In this document: piece by piece, positions 10,550 through 22,061 of the stretch | How positions within the stretch are numbered: the first letter of the stretch is position 1 | Layout: each line of letters opens with the position of its first letter | From: Glutinoglossum americanum | Lineage: Eukaryota; Ascomycota; Geoglossomycetes; Geoglossales; Geoglossaceae | DNA: 64,000 bases | Direction of reading: 5' to 3' | Assembly: GCA_020080175.1 (NCBI GenBank) | Contig: JAGHQL010000141.1 | Span: forward strand, 1 to 64,000 | Made by a program: the position numbers and the translations under genes | Notes under the pieces: model-generated | Told to the model about the DNA's origin: nothing | What the model saw: the letters and a program-made list of their open reading frames with translations, nothing else | The model's database searches: none

Positions 10550-13500
10550 GCGGTTGTGAGCAGGCTGTGTTAGGCCTCTTGGCGTAGTGTTGATTGAACC
10601 GGGTAACGCAGTGGGCCGAAATTCAAGGGAAAAGGGAAAGAAAAAAAGAACCAAAAAACCCTATAAAACGCGCCTCTTTTTTTTTAGTTGAGAGATGTAA
10701 ATGTCGGACCAAGAATAAAATAAATAGATAAAAGATAAAAAAGTCGAGAAAAATAGTCACGTGAATATTGCGCGTTCTTTTTTTTCCTTCCTCCCGAGCC
10801 TCGACAACGAAAAACGGTCTGATATTCGGGTACGGAAAAAAAAACCAAAAAAAAAAAAAAAAAAAAAAGAAAAATTGTCATAGGGTCCCGGTGGAATGGA
10901 GAGTGGACGGAAAAAAAAAAGGCAAAGGAAATTTGGGCCGCGGGTTGCTCCTGAATAGACCATGATGTTCTGACGCTCAGAAAAAAAAAGATACCGGCAA
11001 ACACGTTCACCGCCAGATGATCCGGCCTCGGATGCACGCATGGACCGTCTCCGGGGCAGCGATCGGTTCGATCGCGCTCGGCACAACGAGAGCAGCAGCA
11101 GAGACGCCTCAGCAGGCGACGGTTGATTCCTGCGGAAAACAGCACCGGGACGTTCGATTTGAGAGCGCGATCAGCAAGTGGAGGAGGGAGAAAAGCGAGA
11201 CGCACGATACTTATCGGGACCACACAAATGGCACCCGACGCGGTTTGAAACGTTGGGACCGGATTGGTTTGTTGGCATGGTTGCGGGATTCCCAAAGGAG
11301 AGAGCGAACAACCCTCTTTCTTCCCCTTCAGCTCGCGCTTTACTTTTTTTCTTTTTTTTTTTTTTTTTTTTCCCAGGCTTCCGGGCGAAGTTATTGTCAA
11401 TTCCTAGGTCCGCGCCAGGTTGGGGACAAGGGAGGGGGGGTTGGTTATAGCATCATCGTCACTTAACAGAACACGGGAAACAAGGATTTGGATGATATGC
11501 GTCGTGCGATCTACATCAGCATGCCCCCATACGTAAAAAAGTTAGGTGAGTTTTTTTTTTAACTCCGCATGCGAGGCGGAGGTGAGCGAGAGGGCGAGAG
11601 ATGGGGTGTAAATGAGCACTTGCGGCATGGGTGGCGATCGCTTTTTACGTCGCACAGAGTCAGATGGTGAACGGCTTGGGAGTTGCAGTAGTCGAATCAG
11701 AGCAGATCGATACTGGCTGCGGCAGCGGCCTGAAACCAGGCTGAAGTCGGTTTGGGATCGTGGATGTTCCTGGGCCGAGTTGACAAGTCCCCTTCGCTGG
11801 AGCAAGCGAGTTTCCTAATCTCGAAAAAGCAATGGACGCCACCGGGAAGCGCTCCATCCAGGTAACCAGTCCATCTCGTCTGTTTGGTTTCCATTCAAAA
11901 TGGCTTAATTTCCGTGTTGCGAGATCTGGGTATGGGGATCGAGATCGTCCCTCGGATCGGTTCGAAGGATTGACACTTCATTTGCGGTCGATGGGTTTCT
12001 GGACTTTCCATCATGATGGAATGGAGAAAAGTCGTGCAATGCAGGCACGGCAAGGCATCCACATGAAAAAAAAAAAGCAAGAGGGTTTTGTTTCCTGATA
12101 CGCGTACTCTGCTCCCTCTCACGCTCGTGCTCGCGCATGGCCTGCCTACTCCGTACATGGACGCGACAAGGTCCCGCGGCTGCCGAGCGATCGAAACTGG
12201 AATCGCTCCGCCGCGCCCCACGGTCAGCACCGACTTCCGACTGTATGTCACTGGCTAAGATGTCACACCCCCTATCTTTATCGCGATTCGACCCCAAATC
12301 TGACATGGACCGCATGGACCTTTTCTTTATTCCTATTCTTGCAGCACCGTCATCCGTCTTTTCCGTTCCCCGATGCTTTCTTGAGACCTCAGCTTACGTC
12401 CAACGTAGGATTCTGCTCTCCGCCATGAGCAATTTGTATTTGTCGAGTTCGTGTTTGAGGGGGGAAGGGTTTCTCGGCGCTAGACCGGAAGAGGGTGTTT
12501 TGCGATGAGGCGCATACACCCCTCCCCCAGAAGGTCCGTGGGATTGATATTGCGCGGAAGTTTAGGTCGCTGCTTACTGGCTCTTAACCGGCGCATGGTT
12601 GGCCTGTTCCCTGGGGGTTTCCTTTATTATTCTTGTTATGCTTTCTTTTTGAGGGTGGGTATCTGTGACTCGGAACGCTAGACGGTTCTCGCTTTGATGA
12701 AGTAGAGAAGAATAGAGAGGCAAATTGAATGTTTGATGGTTGATTCGTCCATGGGATCCTATCCTATTGTGGATGAAGAGTATCCCCCCGGCCCGGCCTT
12801 TGTTCGGTTTAGGCCTTGCAGTGTTCTCTTTTGTCCCTCCTGCTTTTGGCAGCACTCAATTGCCCTTCTCGAACGCACAATATGCATGCACTCCACCTTG
12901 CCCACTCCTTGCCCATCGCCTTGTCCCTGCAGATTCACTGTAACATTTTCTTCACTCTTTTAACACACCCACGCACTCATTCAACCTGGCACTGTAACAC
13001 ACCCAGCCCAGCATTCTGCCCGTTCCATTGACCTGAACCCTCTGCGCGGCCAAGACCTGCCGCCCCCAGCCAGTCTGCAGCCAGCCTGGCGCACTTGCGT
13101 TTTTCACACTCTCGGTCTTTCAGTCTTTCTTCACCCATTCAACCGTCCATCCACGGCAGCTCCTTTTATCTTTTTGTGGGGGGGCTGTAACACAATAGCG
13201 ACGACCCTCCTCGCAAGTAACACCTTCCACCTTTCCGCTGTCATCCGAGTGCCATAACACGAACGAAGCGCGCAGGTCCTCGCAGATCTCAGATCACCTC
13301 TCCGATTACTCTCCACCAGACAACCAAAGGCAAGAGGAGGATCTCTATTTTTTTTTTTCTTCGGCTCCCTTGTTCTCTTCATTCCTTTGCGCATGTCGCA
13401 GCGAATACCTTTTAATCATCACGCTCCACCGTTTCTGGGCGCTTTCCGATTGAACCGATACACCCACCACACGCAATACCCTCGTTCGTTTCAAACCCCC

Positions 13501-13678
13501 TTACAGTCTTTGGCGTGCTGCATCTGAACCACAGTTCGACGTGGTGCGAGGAGCGAACGAGCGAACGAACGGCCAACGAGCGTCTTTGCGTGTACTTAAC
13601 AAGGCACGCTTCCTCTGTAATACATAGTTTTTCCCCGTGGACCTGGACCCGTTTTCCACCACCACATTCGCCGCCTGA
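10550..13678. other. Non-coding region, leader of the 1330-aa gene
   Basis: No convincing gene over about 3.1 kb. A-runs and T-runs occur near 10843-10868 and 11342-11371. From about 12,900 the plus strand becomes pyrimidine-rich, as is usual for promoters and 5' leaders of filamentous fungi, and this part probably belongs to the gene starting at 13679. Confidence 0.45.
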
Positions 13679-16600
13679 ATGGCCTGTGAAATCATGCCTC
13701 GTTCCAGAAGCCAGAGCGATGGAAGCGACAGACCATCTATCACTGGATTCTCTACCTTTGTGTCGCCGCCAACCTTTGTCAACCCGGAGCCTGCTTACAT
13801 TGCCGCTTCCGCAGCATCACAAATCGTCACAAGTGATCACGAAGTGAACCAGGCCGATTGGGTGGAAGATGGAATTGAGACATCGGGCGAGACAGCACTT
13901 GTATCTCCCGAGTCGCTCAAACTCGTCAATTCCTTTCTCGACCAATTACTCTACAATTTCCTCTCCATCGCTCGATCCACCTCGCTTGTCTCTCTTCGAC
14001 CAGCGGTGACCGAGGTGCTCAAGCCGAAACTCGCGAGGGAAGCTATTTTTGGTGCCGACCAAGAGCTACACGAATACTTGGGTGGAGGAGAGGAGGAAGA
14101 ATTCATCAATAGTCAACGCGGCCTAGATCCGGCAGGACCGTGGGATCTGGACCGAGTATGGATGCGAACGCGTCTGCGATGCATGGTCTACTCCTCCCTT
14201 GGAGATCTGGAGGAGGAAGACGAAGACAGATTCATGGAGGTGGATTCCCTGGGCAATTCAGCTCAGTTCGCCGACGGCCCTGGATACGTCTCGCCGGCAG
14301 TCGCCATTTTCTTGACGTCCATCCTTGAGTTTATCGGCGAACAGGCTTTGATTGTCGCCGGTCAAGCTGCTTACAGCAGGGTTCAAAATAAGAAAAACGA
14401 CCAAGAGCACCGATCCAAGGAAGAGATTGCGGAGCGGGTGGTGGTTGAGGAGCGTGACACAGAGAAAGTTGCGTTCAACACAACCCTCGGTCGACTCTGG
14501 AGGACGTGGAGAAAGCGACTTCGGGCTCCAGTCGGCTCCTTCTCAAGATCATATCCACACCCATATCCGACCTCGAGCATCGCGAGCACTAGCCGTCGAA
14601 GCAGCACGACCAACATAGACGGCCCCGGCGGCAGCCAGGAACCTTCCCGGGCAGCATCAGTCGTCGAGGTACACACCTCGCTTTCCGGGGTGGCTGAGGA
14701 AGAGATCGCCGCTAGAGTCCCGCTTCCGATACACGAAAACGACATTGAAGAGATTGAGGTGCCAGGACTTGCCGAGCTCCGCCTCTCCTATACCAATGAT
14801 CTGCTCACAGGGTTCGCCGAGGACCACCAGCGCCATCTAAGCCTTATGATCTTTCCCTCGGACTATTCCGGCTTAGATACACCTACGGCTGAGGTAGCGA
14901 CTCCCTTGCCGACCGGTATCGGTCGCAAGAGGGCGCTCTCGCTCCCAACCCCTGAACTTTCGCCGCTCGACATTTCCTCTGGGAAATTGCTAGATGAAGG
15001 TGCGATTTCCTTCCTGCTTAAGACCCATAACTTTATTTCTATAGAGGGATTTGAACCTTACTCTGTTAAAGATTCTGAGCACGCTACCGACAATACCAAA
15101 GCTGACGGTGAAGCGGATGACGAAATGGCTGTTCTTAAGGAGTATGCGCAAGAGGATGTTTCGGGGCCTAACGACGACGTTAACGGGGGGCGAGAATCGA
15201 GGGAATTAGTCACGAGTATTCTTGTCCTTCCAGATATTAATCACCACGAGGAGGACGATGACGAGGAGCCTGAAGTGATGGAGATTCAAAGGGTTATGTT
15301 TAGGGAGGGAATGAAATCTCCGTCACTAGTGGAAACAAGATCGAGAGACAATTCGAGTACGCGATCGTTGTCAACACGATCAACGTCGGTGAGATCGGTG
15401 TCGTTGCGGCGCCCTGCGGGTGAAGAGGCCTCTACTTCTAGGGATAAGCAAGGAGCTGGCGAAGACCAGGGTGTAATTGGAGTTGCTAGAACTTCAGATT
15501 CTCCCTGTTCTGATGAAGACGGTGCGAATAGCCCTTCAGGTGCAGAGCAGATAACCCAAGGCAAGCAGAGCAGTTCTCGCTTCGTCCTTGGTGCCCCACC
15601 GGCCCCACGCAATCTACGAAGGCACGAGAACAGTATCCTCCTTAGAGATGATTCTACATCGTCTGCGCTACCGTCATCCCTCTGCTCAGGTGCGGACCAC
15701 GGCTCACCCCCTCCACTTACACCGTTACGGGAGATGGTGGAGGCGGCCATCGACACTTCAGATGAAGCTTCAGTTTCAGCTACCCAGGATGCATCAAGGT
15801 CTAATCCCAGCGTGCCCTCAGGTTCTGTTGCTGGTGGGCACTCACCTAAGTCCGCGTCAAGCTCTTCGTCCACTTACTCGCAATCTCATCAAGCCTCAGC
15901 GGCAACCAAGGGGTCAGACCGGAAGGCCCCAGCCGGCTATGCGACGGAGCGGGCTGCTGTTCAACGATTACACACCCCTCCGCTTACACCGCGAGATCCA
16001 ACGCCCCTTCCTTCCCCTACCGTCAAAGGGCGGAGGTCTGGGAGTTTCGGCAGCAAAGGACAGCGACCGATCCACACCTCTGGTTCCGGAACATCTCATA
16101 AATTTAAGGGTCTCATTGGTTGGGATGCGGACAAGCCAGCAACGGGACAAAGATCGGATGATGAAGAGAGCATCAAGGCACAGAGCTTTGAACAACTCAT
16201 ACGGAGCGATGAAACTATCCAGTACACGTTAACCCCTGAAACCGTTCGGGAAATTGATGACCCTCCTAGGCCGTCAACTCAACGATCAACGATGTCCGTA
16301 ACGCGTATGAACGGCCTCCGCGTGAATCCTCCAAATGAGTCGAGCATTTCTAAGCTGCTTAATTCTACTGCAAGTCCCCAATCGCCAACACTGCCGCCGT
16401 TGACGAAACCAACATTCACTAAACCTCCACTTCCTCGCGACGCCAGAGCCGGACAGGAGTCAGTAAAGGAGTTTGCAGACTTCATTCGTACGACAGGCCC
16501 AATAGGTCCGGATCCAGTCCCGAGTAGTGGGCGTTCTACTCCATCGCGCTCAGGTCCGATAACAGCTGCGGCCCGCAATCAGGTGTCAACGCCTCCAACA

Positions 16601-17671
16601 CCACTCCGTCCAATCATCTCCGGCAAAGCTCCTTCGGTGGCGTCGTCGAAAGTTAGCTCAAAGTCTCGGCTTCAAGCACGAGACGCCTCCGTGCCATATG
16701 GGGATAGCAGCTCGGATCTGATCGACTTCATCCGCCAGGGTCCCCCGCGAGATAACGGTCAAAGTCCCCGAATTCCAAGAAACATTGCTCCTTTCCGAAA
16801 TACGATGGATTCGGACCGGATATCTAATGTGGGGTCAAGGTCGAATGATGCTGTCTCTCCAAATTCTCCCACAAGCCCTGTCGAAAGCACCTCACAGTCA
16901 AAGGCTCAATCTTATTCATCCTACAATTCTCAATCAGGTTTGCTCGCAAACGGCGCCAACACTCGACCCCAATTCGGTGATCAGCCTCAACGCAAGCGAC
17001 GCAGGGTTCGTGATCCTTATGCCATCGATTCCGACGATGACGACGAAGACGACGATATAATGACTACGCCCAAGCCTAAACGGGAGGAAGAGAGCCTCTT
17101 AGAGTTCCTCAATAGTGTGCCACCGCCTGCACAACAACTAACCTCTTCCGTATTCGACACCGTTTCAAAACCAAGCTCGAAGGCTGTCCAGAAGAAAGTC
17201 AGTGCTCCAAGCTTGATGACCCGATTCGTACGGACAAACTCCCAGTCAACAGGCTCTCCCACTGGCGCTAGTCTTACTCCGACGGCCCGGATCCCAACTG
17301 GGGCCCCCCAACTGTCTCTTGCCGGGGTTGGCCGAGATACCCCGCTCATGGGCAACTCTTCGTTTTCCGGATCAGCTGGGAGCGGGGGCGTCCGAACCCA
17401 GCCTGTGTCTGGCTTCTCACGCGGACCTACTTACGCCTCCCACGTCAGCCTTGAACGTAATGGGCCTGTCCGTTCAAGTTCTATAAGCTCTAGCACCTAT
17501 CAGCCACGATCAGGACGCGCGGAAAGCAGTCGGTCGAACGATCTTGCAGACTTCCTCAAAAACTCCGGACCTCCCGCCACCTCCTCGACCTACGCACCGC
17601 CAGTGCAAGCGAAGTCTGAGATGGGCTTTTCCAAGATTTTTCGCAAGAAGAAAGCTGCAGGATACGCTTAA
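13679..17671 (+). CDS. Large disordered Pezizomycotina protein, conserved N-terminal domain
   Basis: One exon of 1330 aa, function unknown. Residues about 75 to 235 form the only compact part. It contains SPESLKLVNSFLDQLLYNFL, then a KPKLAREAI helix, an RLRCMVYSSLGDLEEEDED segment and the helix AIFLTSILEFIGEQAL. The spacing of helices recalls a histone-fold-like unit. I know this domain from unnamed filamentous-fungal proteins. The rest is Ser, Pro and Thr-rich and low complexity. Near the C-terminus the motif DF(I/L)xxxGPP or a close variant recurs four times (residues 933, 1015, 1141 and 1290), and the protein ends in a basic FSKIFRKKKAAGYA. The ATG at 13694 (MPRSRS) has a better context, with A at -3, and may be the true start. 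Confidence 0.85.
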   Translation: MACEIMPRSRSQSDGSDRPSITGFSTFVSPPTFVNPEPAYIAASAASQIVTSDHEVNQADWVEDGIETSGETALVSPESLKLVNSFLDQLLYNFLSIARSTSLVSLRPAVTEVLKPKLAREAIFGADQELHEYLGGGEEEEFINSQRGLDPAGPWDLDRVWMRTRLRCMVYSSLGDLEEEDEDRFMEVDSLGNSAQFADGPGYVSPAVAIFLTSILEFIGEQALIVAGQAAYSRVQNKKNDQEHRSKEEIAERVVVEERDTEKVAFNTTLGRLWRTWRKRLRAPVGSFSRSYPHPYPTSSIASTSRRSSTTNIDGPGGSQEPSRAASVVEVHTSLSGVAEEEIAARVPLPIHENDIEEIEVPGLAELRLSYTNDLLTGFAEDHQRHLSLMIFPSDYSGLDTPTAEVATPLPTGIGRKRALSLPTPELSPLDISSGKLLDEGAISFLLKTHNFISIEGFEPYSVKDSEHATDNTKADGEADDEMAVLKEYAQEDVSGPNDDVNGGRESRELVTSILVLPDINHHEEDDDEEPEVMEIQRVMFREGMKSPSLVETRSRDNSSTRSLSTRSTSVRSVSLRRPAGEEASTSRDKQGAGEDQGVIGVARTSDSPCSDEDGANSPSGAEQITQGKQSSSRFVLGAPPAPRNLRRHENSILLRDDSTSSALPSSLCSGADHGSPPPLTPLREMVEAAIDTSDEASVSATQDASRSNPSVPSGSVAGGHSPKSASSSSSTYSQSHQASAATKGSDRKAPAGYATERAAVQRLHTPPLTPRDPTPLPSPTVKGRRSGSFGSKGQRPIHTSGSGTSHKFKGLIGWDADKPATGQRSDDEESIKAQSFEQLIRSDETIQYTLTPETVREIDDPPRPSTQRSTMSVTRMNGLRVNPPNESSISKLLNSTASPQSPTLPPLTKPTFTKPPLPRDARAGQESVKEFADFIRTTGPIGPDPVPSSGRSTPSRSGPITAAARNQVSTPPTPLRPIISGKAPSVASSKVSSKSRLQARDASVPYGDSSSDLIDFIRQGPPRDNGQSPRIPRNIAPFRNTMDSDRISNVGSRSNDAVSPNSPTSPVESTSQSKAQSYSSYNSQSGLLANGANTRPQFGDQPQRKRRRVRDPYAIDSDDDDEDDDIMTTPKPKREEESLLEFLNSVPPPAQQLTSSVFDTVSKPSSKAVQKKVSAPSLMTRFVRTNSQSTGSPTGASLTPTARIPTGAPQLSLAGVGRDTPLMGNSSFSGSAGSGGVRTQPVSGFSRGPTYASHVSLERNGPVRSSSISSSTYQPRSGRAESSRSNDLADFLKNSGPPATSSTYAPPVQAKSEMGFSKIFRKKKAAGYA

Positions 17672-18315
17672 ATTGGATAGGTGCCGCTGGCTCCACGTAC
17701 TCCGCCGGAGGCAGACCGGTATTATTACTATCACTTTCTTTTTTTTTTTTGGAAGCAGAGGCCACGTCACTCGTCACCACGATAAATTTCCCATTTCTCT
17801 TTTCGGCGCGATTTGGAGTTGTGCCATAAATGACCGGCGCATATCCCTCAACCCCTGTCCCTTAATCATGTCTCATCACAACCCCTTCTGCCTATTTACT
17901 CAACAAGCCAAGCGCGTCCGAGAGGTATTTTCCTGTATTTTTTGGGGGGGTTATTGACGCAGCGTGCACCTTGTATGTGTGTATTTATGATTCCCAGGAG
18001 GCCTCTGATCTTTTTTGATTTGCTCATCTTCACAAAGTCAAGCGAAACAAACCAACCAACATACAAGGGGAACAACATAACTTCAGCGGGGTTTCTCATC
18101 AACTGTTGAATTCTTTTTTTTTTTTTTGTCGTTTTTATCGTTTTTGACTAAGATAATTTGGTGTTTTTTTTTCCTCCTTGTACATAACATACACCTGTTA
18201 TTCAAAATTTTTTTTATTTTTTATTCTCTATCTTCCCTCTCTTTTTGGGATTGGGAGATTATAAAACCTCCTAAAAAATCCCAGAGATCACAGACCAAAA
18301 AAAACAAAAGATGCT

Positions 18316-18329
18316 GGGGGGGGGGGGGG
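18316..18329. repeat. G14 homopolymer
   Basis: Fourteen consecutive G on the plus strand, followed at once by a T-run. It lies 645 nt beyond the stop codon of the upstream plus-strand gene. Confidence 0.85.
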
Positions 18330-18410
18330 TTTTTTTTTCCTCTATTAGATTTTTTTTCTCTTACGATTAAATAACAAAAAACTCCAAACGCCCCTCCCTC
18401 TCTCCGTGTA

Positions 18411-18430
18411 AACTCTCTCTCTCTCTCTCG
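18411..18430. repeat. (CT)n microsatellite
   Basis: CT dinucleotide run of about nine units in the convergent intergenic region. Confidence 0.85.
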
Positions 18431-19267
18431 TTCCATACAACTGTTTTTTTCTCTCTTTCTCCTAGACCGACAAACCCCCCCCCCCGCGCCCGATAAACCC
18501 AATAGACACCCCCCTTCTCATAACCACCAAAGACGTGGGGGAATATAGAGAAAATTCGTCCTTTTTTTCTTTATTTTTCGTCTTTTATTTTTTTGGTTCC
18601 CGGAAATCGGATCGGATTCCCCCCTCTTTCGGCGAACCGGCGGGGGGGGGAGGGATGGAAATACGGAAGGGATCATGATGGGGGAAGGGAGGAGGGTGGA
18701 GGGGACGGTGTAATGCGCATGTGTGTATGTATATCTATACATCGTAGAGAGGTCTCCTGTCCCCATTCTGGACGTTTTTGGTTTATATATATATATTTTT
18801 TTTCCTCTGTTGAATCCGTCTACATATCTCATATATATATATATAGACAAACACTCGTTTTGGTTTTTTTTTAATCTCATTTTTTGGGGTGTATGGCTCT
18901 ACGCTTTTTTCTTTTTTTGACTTCTCTCTTATCCCATGTGCGTATCTATATCATAGAGCGAAAGATGGGAGAGGAGGAGGGTTCACCGGCGAATATTTTT
19001 ATTTTATTTTATTTTCTATTGGATGTAGTGGTGGTGGGTGGGGTTGGGAGGAATGATGAATATGATAAATTCTTGGAGGGTTTGGATATTAAATCAATTG
19101 ATCGGTCTGTTGGATTTGGACCTAGATTAACCAAAAAAGCTCCCTTTCCACTACTGTAGATTGGCCTTGTTTCTGTTTTGTTTTTCAATTCCCCGGTGCC
19201 GGACCACAAACAGCCGAATAAGTCTATAATTACACCTTATTTTTTTCTTATTTCACTTGGACAGGTC

Positions 19268-21527
19268 CTACTTCAGCGACCTCTCCACCCATGCAGCCAA
19301 AATCCCTAGATCCTCACAGATCTCTAACGCCCTCGCCACGTTTCCAGGCTCCACCGCTTGGCCTTTCCCCTTATTGGTTGGTGCCTCAGCCTGCAGGTCT
19401 AGCGCTGGAACGTGCAGCTCGCCTTGCGGGAAAATATCAATGGTCGCCGTGGCGAGGGCGCGGTTGTGGTGATGCGGGAAGATGAATGTGAAGCGCGGGT
19501 TTGGATGGGAGGCGAGACGAATATCGATGGGGAGGGTAGGCAGGGTTGGGGTGATTTCCTTGGCGATGGCGATGTCGAGGTCCGCGAGGAGACTGTCAAG
19601 GGCCTCTTCGTTAGACGCTTTGGATGGTGGTGGTGGTGGTGGTGGTGTGGGTGGCTGGTTGGCCTGTGGTTGGGTTGAACTCTGGGGAATGTCGCCATTA
19701 TAGAGGGTGTTATGGAGAATGCTGGCTGCTACTGCGTGTTGTCGTAGGATCTGTAAATGTGAGCTTGCGGTTCAACATTTCAGAGACAAAACTAATGGTA
19801 TAGATGTTCTTACTGGAAGGATATCTATCAATTGTCGGGGGTGCGAAAATGGAATCTCCTCCAGCAGCCTTCCGAACATTCGTTTCTCCACAAAGAGGTT
19901 ATATCCGTGTCGTCTCTCGACCATATCGCCATTTCTATCTCGGATGTATAGAATTCGCTCTTTGTTCAGCTCTCGCGGCTCACTGAAGGGCCGCTGGATC
20001 TCGGACGGCTCAGTTGGTAGCAGCAGACCGTCGTATGTGGTAGCCATAATTGAATGCTCAGGGATCGCTGCACCCACAGCCCCATATATCGACACCGCGG
20101 CATCTAGCGGTAGGACAACTGGCGGTTCTAGTCGCGCAACAAACCGTACGTCTGGGAGTTTGCCAAGGCTCTCAGGCCCATCTCCAATATCCATGTTGTC
20201 ACCTTGCGGGAGGTATGTGGGCCCGGGGTCTAGCCATTCCACTGTGGGATCCGATGACGACCCAAAAAGGTCATCTTGGTTCTGGGACTTTCCGGCTTCC
20301 TCCGAAACCCAGTTATCGGAGACTCGGATGGAGGGGTAAAGTTCTGCAGGAGAAGATTCGCACTCAATTACCATCGACCAGATCTGCGGCTCATCGTCTG
20401 GGTCTGAATCGCTAGCAGATTCAGCTATGGCAGATGCGTCTGCGTCTGCGTCTGTACCAGGTAATAAACTACGGCCCCATGAATGAACATGTCGCCGTTC
20501 CATCCAGTAATCTAGCCGCAAGCCTACTCTTCTCCCTGCGTGCATGCGCGGTCGCCCCGATTTCTTGCACATAACTTCTCTCTCCACTATCTCTTCCCCT
20601 CTTGTGTCCTCATCCATATATCCGCTCTCAATTCTAGCCTCCCTTGATTTCTTCTTCTCGTATTCAAATATCCTCCTGAGACATGTAAAGACCCCGGAAA
20701 TGGCTTCAAAACAATTCAATCCAGGAAGAACGCTAAGCTTGTCCAATTTAATCAGACGCTCTAAGTTATCAGAAAAGAGTGAAAGAGATGAGTTGATCGG
20801 TGACACTCCCGGCGGAGGAGTAAGATCTCTCTGTAAAATCTTCGCCGCAGCAGGGGCAAGGGCCGAAGTAGGACCCTTGGTCTCGGCGAAGGATAGAGAT
20901 ACCCTTTGGATGTCGTTGCTCTTGAACTCTACCTGCGATTACAAATCAGCTCTTAGATGCCAGTGGAGGGGGCGGGAGGGCAGGCCGATTACCTCCAAAA
21001 GCATTGATTTCGCAGCTCCGGTCAGAGTCCTCTTGCCAGCCTCCCCCGTTTCCCAATAAAACTCCAACCTAAAGGTAGGTAGTCTGTCAGTAGTGGACAT
21101 GACGAGCACACCGAAGCACCGGAGCCCCTTTAGCCTACCCAATTCCTTTTGCTAGTCGTTCAATCCCCTCTTCACTCACCCTCCCCGGTCTTTTTTTTAA
21201 CGTTGCCAGTATCGTCTCCATCCGTCTCCTTCTCTCCTCCTCATCACCCCTCACATTCCCACTTGTTGAGCTACCTAGCCCAGGGATATTCAGGTTCAAT
21301 CCTAGCGCTGCAGCAGCACTGGGGGAATCGAAGTTCAACAGGCCCGGGTTACTGCTACCTGTGTGGTGATGGTGGAGAGCAGCATTAGCAGGTGACTTTT
21401 TGGACAGGAAGGCAGGCGATGCGGTGCCACGTTGAGGAGCCGGCGAGTAAGATGCGGCAAGGCGATCAGCGAACGACCCAGGGGTCATCTCTTGGTGATG
21501 AGGCTTAGAGGGGGTTGGAGTGTTCAT
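19268..21527 (-). CDS. MED1: Mediator complex subunit 1
   Basis: Med1 belongs to the middle module of Mediator and links transcription factors to RNA polymerase II. Four exons on the minus strand, 21527-21139, 21068-20993, 20932-19814 and 19750-19268, give 688 aa. The introns are 70, 60 and 63 nt with normal GT/AG ends, and each join keeps frame (phases 2, 0 and 0). The start MNTPTPSKPHHQ is followed by RRRRMETILATLKKRPGRVS and EEGIERLAKGIGLEFYWE. Then comes RDLTPPPGVSP and a helical core with LDKLSVLPGLNCFEAI. Exon 4 opens ILRQHAVAASIL and contains a Pro run at the CCA repeat near 19625-19645. Order and length fit the fungal Med1 family as I remember it. Confidence 0.85.
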
Positions 21528-22061
21528 TGTGCAGGCGGTTGTCAAGAGTATGCGTCTAAAGATAAGAAGCCTATATGGTTCGATATATGTACCCCACTGC
21601 CCTTCCAACAATTAGCGACCGAGGGTATCAGAAATCCTTGACCATCGAGACCAGTACATGTAGACAACTGTGAGGGTACGAGATGGCTGCAACCTATTCT
21701 CTGCGGCGGGAAGAGCCTCAATAACGTGACATGACGTCGCGCTTAGTCACGCCTACCAGAATCATTTCATATCAGGGCGGGATTTTTCTGCAACACCAGA
21801 CTTGGTCAAAGATGACCCATGGACTGGAATTATCGGGGGAAGAGCACACAAGTTTTGTGAATTGTTTGTTTCATTCATTCAAGGTATCTCAATTGAATTA
21901 TCTATGCGGCCACAGCATTATACCTTGGCACAAAAAGCAAAGCCACAGCCGAAACCTGGATCTGACACTGCAGAAAGCCAAAGGCAACGTTTCTAGTTGC
22001 TGACCACGAGCGAATGAGAAAAATCAGAGGATTAGCCACTACATGTCGACTAAGGAAATTC
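21528..22061. other. Spacer between MED1 and GLN1
   Basis: About 530 bp between two minus-strand genes. It must hold the MED1 promoter and the GLN1 3' flank. I see no further gene. Confidence 0.5.

Larger units (their letters stand above)
17672..19267. other. Convergent intergenic region, low complexity
   Basis: No gene seen. It lies between two convergent genes and is dominated by T-runs, a run of 14 G (18316-18329), a run of 11 C (18475-18485), a CT repeat and TA repeats near 18785-18845. Confidence 0.55.

Noticed and set aside
10684-11400. A 238-codon minus-strand frame
   Set aside because: Built from A and T runs (Lys and Phe strings) with no conserved-looking part.
12137-12508. A 123-codon plus-strand frame
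   Set aside because: Composition is not protein-like and there is no motif, splice context or promoter signal.
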